Assembly: GCA_958295775.1 (NCBI GenBank)
Contig: CATQHC010000003.1
Coordinates: 186,001-250,000, forward strand
Direction: 5' to 3'
Source: Chloroflexota bacterium
GTDB lineage: Bacteria > Chloroflexota > UBA11872 > VXOZ01
DNA: 64,000 bases
Shown here: positions 18,241 to 27,356 of the stretch, in pieces
Layout: each line of letters starts with the position of its first letter
Numbering within the stretch: the first letter of the stretch is position 1
Program-made: the position numbers and the translations under genes
The notes under the pieces: model-generated
What the model was told of the DNA's origin: nothing
The model's input: the letters and a program-made list of their open reading frames with translations, nothing else
The model's database searches: none

Positions 18241-19305
18241 CTATGCCTTGCGCTGCAATTGGTACTGCGGAATCTCTACCGGCCGGCCGCCGTTGGCGGC
18301 TGATTCCGCCGCGCAAATACCCGCCAGGCTATACATATTGCCTTCGTAGACGTCGATGGGCACGGGGCCGCCGGTACGGATCGCCGTGAAGAAGTCCTCC
18401 AGCATGTACCATTCAGCGGTGCCGTGACCGCCCAGAGCAGCGGTTTTCGGCGCATCGGGAAAGTTCGTGCCCAAGGGCAGGTTGTCGGGTATGGTGAAGT
18501 CGCCTCCCGCGTAGCGGAACTTCGGCTCATCTTTGCCGATCCAGCCGGAATCGAACGTCGCCTCGGTGCCCATGAAGACCTGCCGGTGGTTGCCCCAATG
18601 GCAGTTGGCGAATGAACACGTAATGCGCACGACGCTGTCATCAGTCATGCGGAAGACGGCCATTTGGATGTCGGTAAGGCCCGGCTCGAAGTGCTCCTTT
18701 GTGCCCAGACAGACCACCTCTACCGGATACTGGCCGGTGACCCACATGACTGGGCCCAGACTGTGGGTGAGATAGATGATTGGCAGCATCGTCGCCCGCC
18801 ACGTGGGATTGCCGTGTTCGTCGCGCCGCATACTGGGGATAGCGTGAATATACTCCGCTTCCGCGGCAAAAATCTTTCCGAAGTCTCCCCGCTCGTTGAG
18901 GCGTCTGAGAGAGTGCACGTAGGCCCAGTAATTGCAGTTCTCGCCGCACATGTAGAGGGCATCGCTCTTTTCCACCGCGGCTACTAACCGATCGGCTTCT
19001 TCCCGCGTGGCGAGCGTAGGAATCTCCGAGAGCACGTTCACACCCGCCTCGAGCGCCTGGATAGAATGTTCGACGTGCTGGGCTATTGGTGTTGCGACCA
19101 CCACCAGGTCCAAGCCCAAGTCGAGCATCTCCTCAAGCGTTGCGAAGCCTTGGGGCACATTGTGCTCTTCACATACCGTTTGCACCCGTTCGGCGTTCAT
19201 ATCCGCTACGGCTGCCACGTGCACACCGTCCATGGCCTGGAGCACGCGGACATAGCTCAGCCCCCGCCCTACGCCCAAGACGCCCGCCCGCAAATCGCTG
19301 CTCAT
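18241..19305 (-). CDS. Gfo/Idh/MocA-family oxidoreductase (tandem copy 2)
   Basis: This 354-residue paralog of the downstream gene starts MSSDLRAGVLGVGRGLSYVRV, so its glycine motif G-V-G-R-G-L is closer to canonical than that of copy 1. It shares the E-I-P variant (LSEIPTLATREEADRLV), MCGENCNYWAYVHSL, HSLGPVMWVTGQYPVEVV and the C-terminal YSLAGICAAESAANGG. Retention of both copies suggests two related substrates or a hetero-oligomer. The neighbours (aldolase, UxuA-like dehydratase, permease) point to catabolism of a sugar acid or cyclitol. The ribosome site GAGGAA precedes the ATG. Confidence 0.87.
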   Translation of the reverse strand: MSSDLRAGVLGVGRGLSYVRVLQAMDGVHVAAVADMNAERVQTVCEEHNVPQGFATLEEMLDLGLDLVVVATPIAQHVEHSIQALEAGVNVLSEIPTLATREEADRLVAAVEKSDALYMCGENCNYWAYVHSLRRLNERGDFGKIFAAEAEYIHAIPSMRRDEHGNPTWRATMLPIIYLTHSLGPVMWVTGQYPVEVVCLGTKEHFEPGLTDIQMAVFRMTDDSVVRITCSFANCHWGNHRQVFMGTEATFDSGWIGKDEPKFRYAGGDFTIPDNLPLGTNFPDAPKTAALGGHGTAEWYMLEDFFTAIRTGGPVPIDVYEGNMYSLAGICAAESAANGGRPVEIPQYQLQRKA

Positions 19306-19362
19306 GGCATTCCTCGCTCTGCTCTGCTTACGAATCTACATCTGCTCCGAGAAAACTGCGGC

Positions 19363-20127
19363 CTATCCCAGCGTCTCAATTTCGCCCCGGAGATTCTGCA
19401 TGCCGGTACTCACAAAAACACTATCGTTGCCGAACCAGAGGAAGCGAAAGCCCTCGGCGACGCGCTGCTGGGCCTGCGCGTAGCTCTGGCAGACGTAGCC
19501 CGCCGCCGTGCCGGTGCGTTTGCCGGCGGCGGCGACCTGCTGCACCAGTGCCTCGTGGTGGGCCTCGTCGTGGCCGTGCGCCTTTACGTTGATCATCAAA
19601 TCGCCGGGGCCGATGAGCACCACGTCCACACCTTCCACCTGCATGATGCTTTCGACGTTGGCAATCGCCTCTTCACTCTCGACCATGACGATGACCATGA
19701 CCTCGTCGTTGGCGCGGGCATAGTAGTCCTGCGCCGTGCCGCCTCCAATGAGGCCAAGCCGTATGCCGCCGCCGGAACGGTTGCCTTGCGGCGGGAATCG
19801 TGCCGGGCTCGCCATGGCGGCGGCCTGCTCGGCATTCTCAATCATGGGAACAATCACGCCCAAGGCGCCCATGTCGAGCACGCGGTTGATGGTGCCCGGT
19901 TCGTGGCCCTTAACGCGCACGATCGGCACGGTATCGGTATGCAAGAACCGCGCCAGCGCGTTATTGAGTGACAGCTCGGTCCACTGCCCGTGCTGCCAAT
20001 CGAAGCTCATGAAGTCAAAGCCCACGTGAGCGACTTGCTCCGCCAAGTCCGGCGAGTCAATGCCCATTGCCGGCCCGGCGGTAATGCCCCCGGCTCGAAT
20101 TTTGGCCAACGCCCGGTTCTTCTGCAT
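19363..20127 (-). CDS. HpcH/HpaI-family class II aldolase (citrate lyase-like)
   Basis: The 254-residue TIM-barrel protein belongs to the family that cleaves 2-keto-3-deoxy sugar acids and 4-hydroxy-2-ketoheptanedioate to pyruvate and an aldehyde. Visible motifs are FDWQHGQW (the catalytic His region), MGALGVIVPMIENAEQA, the metal-binding ESEEAIANVE and LIGPGDLMINV. AAGGAG lies before the ATG. It sits between oxidoreductases and a mannonate dehydratase-like gene. A pathway from a hexuronate or aldonate to a 2-keto-3-deoxy acid and then pyruvate is therefore plausible, though not proven. Confidence 0.87.
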   Translation of the reverse strand: MQKNRALAKIRAGGITAGPAMGIDSPDLAEQVAHVGFDFMSFDWQHGQWTELSLNNALARFLHTDTVPIVRVKGHEPGTINRVLDMGALGVIVPMIENAEQAAAMASPARFPPQGNRSGGGIRLGLIGGGTAQDYYARANDEVMVIVMVESEEAIANVESIMQVEGVDVVLIGPGDLMINVKAHGHDEAHHEALVQQVAAAGKRTGTAAGYVCQSYAQAQQRVAEGFRFLWFGNDSVFVSTGMQNLRGEIETLG

Positions 20128-20366
20128 TGTCTCTGTGCTCCTTTTGTTGTCAGTCTAGAGAAGCCTCTTGCATCTCCACTCAAATCGCTATAGGCATACG
20201 AGTCTATTTGCCGATAACTACGTGCGTATCAATTCCGTCCGCAGACATTGCCTCAAGAAAATAAGTGCAACCCTATCCGTCATTACCGTGAAAGCGGGAA
20301 TCCATCTTCTCTGTGCAAATGGGTCATTCACGCGGATGAGAGCTGTAACGAATTTACCTCAAGACC

Positions 20367-21359
20367 CTAGTTCGCCAACCCCTGCAATAGCGCTCGCACG
20401 TAGCCTACCGAGTAGGCGACGTATTGGTGCCCATTGGCCGTGTCGCCGGTTAGCTGCATCACGTGGTCGAAGTCAATGGCTCCTTGGTAGTGTACCCCAT
20501 GCAGCGCCTCCACGACTTCCTGCATGTGCATGTCGCCTTCGTCCAAGAAGACCTCGCTGTAGCTGCCGTTCGCGGGCAGCGTGCCGCGCACGTTGCGGAA
20601 GTGCACGTGGACGATCTTGCCTTGCCCGCCGAAACGCCGAATTCCCTCAAAGATATCCTCACCCGATTCGTAGCGCGTGCCGACGCAGAACGTCATGGTG
20701 TTCTTTGGGCTAGGCACCTCAGTGAAAAGGCGGTTGAAATCGGCAAAGCGGCACATAATCTGCGGATTGCCGTAGAGTTCATACAGCGGCGGATCGTTGC
20801 CGTGCATGGCGACGTTGATACCCGCCCGCTCCGCGACAGGAATCACCTGCTTGTAGGTGAGCAAGAGATTCTCCCAGAGCTGGTCGGGGGTGACCGTGAG
20901 GCGCGGGGCGGTTTGGCCTGCTTCCTCGGCCGCGAGATCAAAATGGTAGTAGCGGTAGCCGCCGCGGCCCTCCGGCCAGGAGCGTCCGGTTGCGGTACCG
21001 CTACTGGCATTCGCGGCTTGGAAGCATTGCACGCCAAACACGGGGACACCCACCTCTCCCAATAGCTCCGCCATGGCGCAAAGGTGATCGCGCTGCCGAG
21101 CGGCCTCGGGACCGCCGATGAGGGCGTCGAGGTGCTGCGAATTAGTGGCGTTGGCGCGCTCGATGCGCAGACCGGCTGTGGCAAAGCGCGCCACGATGTC
21201 GTGCAATCCTTCCCGCGTAAAGCACCCGGTTTCGTCGTATCCCGGCACCATCCCAAGCTCGATGTCGATACAGTCCACTCCGATCTGCTGCAGGAAGCGC
21301 AGGTAATCGTCTCCGCCACTCTTTAGCGACTGCCGGTTCGCGCGTACACCGATCTTCAT
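20367..21359 (-). CDS. Mannonate dehydratase-like (UxuA family) protein
   Basis: The 330-residue TIM-barrel protein has the UxuA metal and substrate motifs MHGNDPPLYELYG, TMTFCVGTRYESGEDI, VHVHFRNVRGT, FLDEGDM and DHVMQLTGD. In the characterised family the enzyme converts D-mannonate to 2-keto-3-deoxygluconate. Divergence and the neighbours leave other sugar acids possible. The ATG at 21359 follows AAGGAG; the upstream extension to 21386 is unlikely. It is the most upstream gene of the 17-21 kb minus-strand cluster. Confidence 0.85.
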   Translation of the reverse strand: MKIGVRANRQSLKSGGDDYLRFLQQIGVDCIDIELGMVPGYDETGCFTREGLHDIVARFATAGLRIERANATNSQHLDALIGGPEAARQRDHLCAMAELLGEVGVPVFGVQCFQAANASSGTATGRSWPEGRGGYRYYHFDLAAEEAGQTAPRLTVTPDQLWENLLLTYKQVIPVAERAGINVAMHGNDPPLYELYGNPQIMCRFADFNRLFTEVPSPKNTMTFCVGTRYESGEDIFEGIRRFGGQGKIVHVHFRNVRGTLPANGSYSEVFLDEGDMHMQEVVEALHGVHYQGAIDFDHVMQLTGDTANGHQYVAYSVGYVRALLQGLAN

Positions 21360-21843
21360 GGCGCTTGCTCCTTGAATTGGCTGCAATTTTGCTCAAGGGA
21401 TTTCGTTCTGCTAGTAGCCGTCCGAATCTCTCTGTACGTATGCTACACGTGATGGACGTCAACCGCTTAGAACTCGTGCTGACATTAGAGGGCTGACGCC
21501 ACCCCCAGGTTTGCTTATCCAGGAAGGATCATGCCCAGTTTCCGTCATTCCGGCGAAAAGCCTGCCCCGTACTCGATACGGGGCAGGAATCCAGAGACCT
21601 GCCAGGAGCCCTCGCTAGCATGGTGGCGGGCCTCATTCACGCCATCCCGACTTTGCTTCCAAATGAGACCCTTGCCTCAGTTTGCCTAACAATCGAGACT
21701 TGGCAGGAACGGCGCGAAATCTCCCCTCACCCTGGCCCTCTCCCCGAGGAGAGGGAAAAGGACCCCGCCTTGGCGGGTTCTGCAAGAATCACAGTGTGGG
21801 ACCGTTGGCTTCCAGGCGTTTTCGCGATCATCGATTGCTCGCG
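21360..21843. other. Intergenic region with E, F and D repeats
   Basis: An E/F composite lies at 21541-21596: CGTCATTCCGGCG, then CCTGCCCCGTACTCGATACG and GGGCAGGAATCC. A D-type inverted repeat lies at 21721-21762 (CCCTCTCCCC-gag-GAGAGGG). No credible gene is present. Confidence 0.6.
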
Positions 21844-23106
21844 TCACGCCGCCGCCTGCTTGGCCGGCCTCTGCTTGATGAGCACCAGCGCGACGAGCGC
21901 AGCGAATACCGACACAGCGCCGGAGAGAATGAACGCGCCGCCCAGACCGAGCAGGTCGGCAACCACGCCCGCAGTCATGGGTCCGATGAACATGCCGATG
22001 GCGTAGACGGCTTGGAAGACGCCCATGGCGGTGGCGCGGTCCTCACCGGAGATCTCCCGAATGCTCAGACCCATCAGCAGGGGATAGACAATGCCGCGCC
22101 CGATGCCGTTGATGCCCTGGGAGGCCGCAAGGAGCGGAATGTCGTGGATGAGCGGCACCACGAACGTGGTAGCCGCCATGATCATCATGCCGGCAAAGAC
22201 CGCCCAATTGTCGCCGAGGCGCTGCGCAAAGCGGTGATTGACCAGTGAAGCCAGCGTATACGGCACCAGCGATACCACACCGATGATGCCCAGGGTAAAC
22301 TTGCTCGCGCCCAGGTCATCGGCGTAGACCGGCACGAAGCTGAAGGTGGTCGCCCAGAAGGCGTAATGGTTGAGCGCCGTCACCGATGCCACGATGATGA
22401 GTGCCGGATGAGTCATTACCCGCCAAATCTGCCGGAGTGTTGGCGGCTTGCGCGTAACGCGCTGCTCCTTGATCGGTACTGTTGAGACCAGGCCGATCAC
22501 GGCCAGGCCGGCGCCCGCATAGAACGTGGCTACCATACCCCACGATTCGGCAATCTGGCCGCCGGCAAGGTTCACTACTATGAGCGAGAGGCCGTTGATG
22601 GCCGACATGATGCCCATGGCCTTGGGCGCCTCATCGGACGGGAAGTAGCTGGCATAGAGCACCGTAAACGCCACCCACGTGGCGGCGCTGATGCCCAGCA
22701 CACCGCGAAAGACCGCCAGATACGTGGCGGTAGGGGCCAGCGCCAGGCCCAAGCAGCCGACGATGTTGAAGAAGTGCCCGGCGTAGAGGAACGGCAAACG
22801 CCGGCCCCAGCGGTCGGACAGTATGCCCAGCGGAATGCGGAGCACCATCTGCACCAGGCCGTACGCGCCCACCACGATGCCGATGAGCGTGAACGTTGCC
22901 CCCAGCGATTCCGCATAGACCGAGAGGATCGGCGAATAGACGTACAGCGCGCCCCAATAGAGAAACGTGCCAACGTAGAACGCCCAAACGGTCAGCCGGT
23001 CAGGCCGATGGTGAGAGGCGGTGGTGGACGCTTGCTGGGTTGTGGGCACAGGGTTGTTTGCTGCTATCTCTGAACTAAGTAATGTGGAATGAGGCGCTAA
23101 TGCCAA
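21844..23106 (-). CDS. Major facilitator superfamily transporter
   Basis: This protein of about 420 residues has twelve predicted membrane segments. The MFS loop 2-3 signature appears as GILSDRWGRRLPFLYAG, and the second half repeats the pattern near VNHRFAQRLGDNWAVFAG. It probably exports drugs or imports a catabolic substrate of the neighbouring sugar-acid cluster. The start is uncertain: TTG 23106 lacks a ribosome site, and a GTG at 23049 would remove 19 residues. Proton coupling is assumed from the family. Confidence 0.85.
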   Translation of the reverse strand: MALAPHSTLLSSEIAANNPVPTTQQASTTASHHRPDRLTVWAFYVGTFLYWGALYVYSPILSVYAESLGATFTLIGIVVGAYGLVQMVLRIPLGILSDRWGRRLPFLYAGHFFNIVGCLGLALAPTATYLAVFRGVLGISAATWVAFTVLYASYFPSDEAPKAMGIMSAINGLSLIVVNLAGGQIAESWGMVATFYAGAGLAVIGLVSTVPIKEQRVTRKPPTLRQIWRVMTHPALIIVASVTALNHYAFWATTFSFVPVYADDLGASKFTLGIIGVVSLVPYTLASLVNHRFAQRLGDNWAVFAGMMIMAATTFVVPLIHDIPLLAASQGINGIGRGIVYPLLMGLSIREISGEDRATAMGVFQAVYAIGMFIGPMTAGVVADLLGLGGAFILSGAVSVFAALVALVLIKQRPAKQAAA

Positions 23107-23166
23107 TTCTTATACTTTGGTATATTGGACTTGAGAGTGTGTGGCACACATAGACTAGGGGGAGAA

Positions 23167-23364
23167 ATGGATTCGTCGAAGGAATCTAAGAATCAAGAAC
23201 CTGAGCGCCCCAAGATATATGTCACTGAGAAGGGTGCACGGTATGTCGACGCTAACGAACTGATGCGTAGCAAGAGGGGCCGTGCCGCAGTCAAGGCCGC
23301 GGCAAAAATTCCGGTCAAGAAACCACCCCACGCATCTTCCAAGGATTCCCCACAAAGAGCTTAG
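23167..23364 (+). CDS. Small basic protein, unknown function
   Basis: The 65-residue protein starts at an ATG with AGGGGGAGA just upstream. It contains an acidic then strongly basic sequence (KIYVTEKGARYVDANELM, SKRGRAAVKAAAKIPVKK). It is soluble and has no recognised domain; the basic tail could bind nucleic acid or membrane. Its stop lies two bases before the next gene, so the two form a tight pair. The AT-richer flank and small size suggest accessory DNA. Confidence 0.6.
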   Translation: MDSSKESKNQEPERPKIYVTEKGARYVDANELMRSKRGRAAVKAAAKIPVKKPPHASSKDSPQRA

Positions 23365-23366
23365 AC

Positions 23367-24056
23367 GTGCTGGAGCTTGGCGAGGCGCTTATTCCCATTC
23401 TTGCAGGGTACTGGATTCTGACACGCCTGCACTACACACACTATAGCATCGTTCGAGACTCCGGCTACCACCTCTTTTTCAAGGCCGCTATCGTTGGCAC
23501 ATTTCTATTCCTTGCTGCGCACTTGATTGTCGTTCTAATCGGGAACTTGCTTTCGTCAATGGCGACACCATGGGACATTCACTCCGTTAGCCCCTTTTCA
23601 GCTTCACCGACTGTCATCGCTTTACTAGGCCTGCTAGCCCCATTCGTAGGCAACCAGTTTTACAGCAAGGAGAAAGCCGCAAGCCGAGCGGCTGTGGCAG
23701 ATGGTGATTTCATCGAACTTCTGATTGCACAATCCATTGAGAATCAGAAGTTAATCGAAGTGTCGCTTAGGAATCGAAAGTCATATGTTGGGATCGGAAT
23801 TGTCAGCGGCATCGAAACCATCGACAAGGATAACGCTGACATAAAACTGCTGCCACTCGCGAGTGGCTATCGCGACGAGCATACACAGGAATTATTTATC
23901 ACAGAAAACTATGCTGAGGTGCTCCAAGAACACACGTATTTGCGTTACGACGACTTCTGTATCGTCATTCCTATATCCGAGATTGTATCTGCTCGCGTGT
24001 TCGATCCCGATGCCTATACAGTCTTTCAAGAAGAGAAGGAAGACTTCCCGCTCTGA
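23367..24056 (+). CDS. Membrane protein of unknown function with cytosolic domain
   Basis: The 229-residue protein has three hydrophobic segments (about residues 5-20, 37-62 and 82-98) followed by a soluble domain. Within that domain, SLRNRKSYVGIGIVSGIE and LPLASGYRDEHTQELFITENY resemble a widespread uncharacterised cytosolic module found behind membrane anchors in Proteobacteria. The start is GTG, two bases after the small basic gene, so coupling is likely. It is convergent with the glycosidase gene. No function can be assigned; a role in surface sensing or defence would be speculation. Confidence 0.65.
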   Translation: MLELGEALIPILAGYWILTRLHYTHYSIVRDSGYHLFFKAAIVGTFLFLAAHLIVVLIGNLLSSMATPWDIHSVSPFSASPTVIALLGLLAPFVGNQFYSKEKAASRAAVADGDFIELLIAQSIENQKLIEVSLRNRKSYVGIGIVSGIETIDKDNADIKLLPLASGYRDEHTQELFITENYAEVLQEHTYLRYDDFCIVIPISEIVSARVFDPDAYTVFQEEKEDFPL

Positions 24057-24182
24057 CTCATAAGGCTGCACTTGAGTGAGAAGTCTTCCCTCAAATGCAC
24101 TGATGCCAATGTGGCAATTTCTTCCCACAAGCGAGCAGCGCGCGAACCGTTCGCTCTCAGTCCTCGGCGTGATTCCTTTATC

Positions 24183-27140
24183 TCACGCCAGCCGAATACT
24201 CACGCCTCCCACGCCGAAGCGGACGAAAGTGTAGTCGTCGGTCCAGTTCAGCCAGTCGGAGAACGTGGCGGGAGACACCGCCAGAATCTCACCGTCGCGG
24301 TGGTGGTGGGGGCCGAGCAGATTGTGGAGCGTGCCGATCAGCTCCAATTCCAACGTGTTTTCGCCTTCGACTAAGTGGGACGAAATATCAAGCTCGTGGG
24401 GACGCCAGACGATCTTGCCAGCTTCCTGGCCGTTCACGCGCGCGATCGTCACGGTCGCGTCGAGTCCGTCGAGCACGAGTGCTGCGGCGTCCGCCTTGCG
24501 GGTGACCTGCACCTGCTGGCTGAGCCGCACGCGGCCGGCATAGAATGGCAGCCCCTGATGCGTGAGGTCGCCGGACTGCGCTTGCGTCGGGGCCGCACCC
24601 AGCCGGAATCCAGCATCGGTTTCCTCCACCCCAAAGTCGCCAATCACGTAGCAGGCTTCGATTTCCATATCGAGACTTGTCACACTCTCCAGCGTAACCG
24701 TGTTCGTGCCCGGTCGGGCGAGACCGCCGATGGGAATGCGCCGGAAGGTGGTATCGAGCCAGTAGCCGTCGCCGGCATCATGCGCGACCGCCGTGCCGTT
24801 CACCGCGATGCGAAACTCATCCGGACGTTCCAGCACCAGCGTGAGATCGTGTCCCGCCGCGAGGCCGGACTCAAAAGTGTACTGCACGGCAAACGGCACA
24901 CCCGTTCCGGTTGTCCGAAAGTGTTGCAGGGTACCGGCTCGCCGTAGGATTTCCAGGGCCTTCAGGTGGGGCACCGGGTCGTGCCAAGCGCCGTCGGCAA
25001 TGCGATAGGCGCAATAGTCGAGCGTGAGCGCGTTGGGGTCCAGCAATTTTATGTCCCAAGTGTCACCCGCAGCGACTGATGCGGTATAGTCCGGCGCGGG
25101 TGCGGCCTCACCGGCTGGGCCGTTCGCATCACTGACGAGCAGATACGAGCCAACCGGCGCAAACGGCAGCGTAACGGCGCCATTGGCCGCATGTTCTTGC
25201 GCAGGAAGCGGTTTAATCTCGCCGGTGGCCGCGTCCCAAAGTTGCCAGTTGCCCGCTTCCGGCAGGTGTACGGTGTAATCGCCGCCTTCGTCTTGGCTCG
25301 TGTTTGCCAAGAAAAGAGTCTGCTCCCCGCTGTTGCGCCGCAAGTTATACCACACGTGCGGCACTTCGCTGCCGTCCCCATTGGTTACCCGGACCGGCCG
25401 GCTGAGGTGTGGTTCCAGTGTTGCTGCGAGAGATTCGTCTCCAAGCGGCAGCGTGTCGCACGCGCCAATCAATGCCGCCACCGAGTCATCCGGCTCGCCA
25501 TCCACCAAAGTCGGCGTTTCATCGCAGAAGAACACAACGCCGCCTGCAGCCCTGAACGCCTGGAGCAAGGCCACCGTAGAGCTTGCCAGCGTAACGCTCG
25601 GCGGCACGATGACAACTCGGTACCGCATCTGCCCGATGACCAAATTATCGTCTTCCACGCGGGCGTGCCGGGCCATGATCGATTCATCGCCAAAGTGGTA
25701 ATCGAAATGTTCCTCCAAGAGCCGCGTCGAAAGGGCGACCCACGGATCGTTTATTCTTCCCGCTGCTTGGGGGTTCTGCGGGCGATAGACGGACCACGCG
25801 CTGCCAATGGGATGCACGACGAGGAGGTCTACCACACGCTCGCCCTGACTGAGCGCATAGGAGAGCCGAGCATAATAGTCGTCTACCAAGGCATTATGCG
25901 GCCACCACGGTTGCTGGTAAAAGATGTCTGGGGGATAGTCCCGCTTGCGCGCGCCGCGCAACGTGTATGACGACAGGTGTGGGTTTAGGAAGTTTACGCC
26001 CAGCACGCACTGCCAGTCGCCAATCCACTTGCGCCCTTCAAAAGACAGGTTCTGGCCGGAGCAACCGTAGGTCTCCGAGAGCGCCCGCTCCTTGCCAAGC
26101 TGGCAGACGACGCTGTCCAACTGCTTGGGCGTCACGAGATCGGCGATATTGCGGCGCAGGTGGTCGATGCCCGGATAGTGCATATATTCGTAGTGCGGCA
26201 TTACCGCGCCGGACACCGGAATCTGCTGCTGCAAGGAATCCTCATAGAGGTAGTGCCCGGTGAGCTTCAGGTTGTGCGCGTCGCACCACTCGTAGAGCTG
26301 TCTTGAGTACGCCTCGACGAATTGCTCGGTGATGGCGCGCCAGTAGTGGTAGCGCACCTTGTGGAAGTCGCCGGTGTCATAGAAGAGCGACGGCAAGTGC
26401 GAAATCAAGTCATACCCGAACTTCCCCTCGAAAATCTGCGCAAACCCTTTCGTCCATGGTACGGAAATCTCCGGGTACTCCTGGTGGAAGGAACAGAAAT
26501 TCGGCTCGTCGGTGAACATGCCGGGTACCACCGTGCCAAAGTCGTCGCCCACGACCTCGTGATAGGCGGCATACGTGTTGGCTATGAATTCCTGCACACC
26601 CTCGATGCTGAGCTGGTCGCTGTAGGCGGCGCCATTGAACCATTCGCTGCCCAGCGGCGCGATCCATTCGTGAAACTGCAGGTAGGTGAGGCGGGCATCG
26701 TCTTGCTGCTCGTCTACCAGTCGCACGTCGGTGAGCACGCCGTTGTTGAGATTGCCCGCAAACACTGCCACGCTCTCCGGATAGGTATCGTAGCGGTTGA
26801 ACACCCGGCAGGCGAGCACCCGCATGCGAAAGTCAGGGCTCTTGAGCGCCGTCATGCCGCCGGCGAAACCGCTGGGCCACTTGTCCTCATCGTAGAGCCA
26901 GGCGTGCATGCCGCGCCGCCGCGCCTCCTCGACACACGTGCGAATGCGGTCCATCCACTCCTGCGTCATGTAGGGCGTCTTGAGACCCAGCCGCGAGTGC
27001 ATGAAGAAGCCGCCCCATCCCGCCTTCTCCATCTCATCGATCTGCCGCACCAACTCGCCGTCTTCCAGCCAGTCGTTCCACGACCAGAACGGCACAGCGC
27101 GATACTCGACACCAGGATTCTTAAATGTCGCTCTATCCAT
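24183..27140 (-). CDS. Large glycoside hydrolase, GH106-like (alpha-L-rhamnosidase type)
   Basis: This 985-residue protein opens with PGVEYRAVPFWSWNDWLEDG and continues GWGGFFMHSRLGLKTPYM and AWLYDEDKWPSGFAGG. These are the hallmark sequences of GH106-like proteins, whose known members remove alpha-L-rhamnose from pectic or other polysaccharides. The middle contains a flavodoxin-like glutamine-amidotransferase-type segment (HPIGSAWSVYRP, VVFFCDETPTL). The C-terminal third is beta-sandwich carbohydrate-binding (VQVTRKADAAALVLDGLDA, NTLELELIG). No signal peptide is seen, so it may act inside the cell on imported oligosaccharides. ATG 27140 follows GGAGG; a start at 27161 is less likely. Confidence 0.8.
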   Translation of the reverse strand: MDRATFKNPGVEYRAVPFWSWNDWLEDGELVRQIDEMEKAGWGGFFMHSRLGLKTPYMTQEWMDRIRTCVEEARRRGMHAWLYDEDKWPSGFAGGMTALKSPDFRMRVLACRVFNRYDTYPESVAVFAGNLNNGVLTDVRLVDEQQDDARLTYLQFHEWIAPLGSEWFNGAAYSDQLSIEGVQEFIANTYAAYHEVVGDDFGTVVPGMFTDEPNFCSFHQEYPEISVPWTKGFAQIFEGKFGYDLISHLPSLFYDTGDFHKVRYHYWRAITEQFVEAYSRQLYEWCDAHNLKLTGHYLYEDSLQQQIPVSGAVMPHYEYMHYPGIDHLRRNIADLVTPKQLDSVVCQLGKERALSETYGCSGQNLSFEGRKWIGDWQCVLGVNFLNPHLSSYTLRGARKRDYPPDIFYQQPWWPHNALVDDYYARLSYALSQGERVVDLLVVHPIGSAWSVYRPQNPQAAGRINDPWVALSTRLLEEHFDYHFGDESIMARHARVEDDNLVIGQMRYRVVIVPPSVTLASSTVALLQAFRAAGGVVFFCDETPTLVDGEPDDSVAALIGACDTLPLGDESLAATLEPHLSRPVRVTNGDGSEVPHVWYNLRRNSGEQTLFLANTSQDEGGDYTVHLPEAGNWQLWDAATGEIKPLPAQEHAANGAVTLPFAPVGSYLLVSDANGPAGEAAPAPDYTASVAAGDTWDIKLLDPNALTLDYCAYRIADGAWHDPVPHLKALEILRRAGTLQHFRTTGTGVPFAVQYTFESGLAAGHDLTLVLERPDEFRIAVNGTAVAHDAGDGYWLDTTFRRIPIGGLARPGTNTVTLESVTSLDMEIEACYVIGDFGVEETDAGFRLGAAPTQAQSGDLTHQGLPFYAGRVRLSQQVQVTRKADAAALVLDGLDATVTIARVNGQEAGKIVWRPHELDISSHLVEGENTLELELIGTLHNLLGPHHHRDGEILAVSPATFSDWLNWTDDYTFVRFGVGGVSIRLA

Positions 27141-27356
27141 GACAGGAGCCTCCAAAGGCATTGCACATGAAGCGTCTTGGTAAGTCTATTGGCTGCATTG
27201 TACTCACGGAAGATAGACGCACACAAGCAGAAAACACTTCGCAATAAAATCATCAGAGTGAGTGTGCTTTTTGAACATGCCGGGATACCAGACGAATGGA
27301 CAGCGCCACTCGAGTCGTTGAAGATCTCTACTAGAATCGAGGTCTAGTCGTACAAG

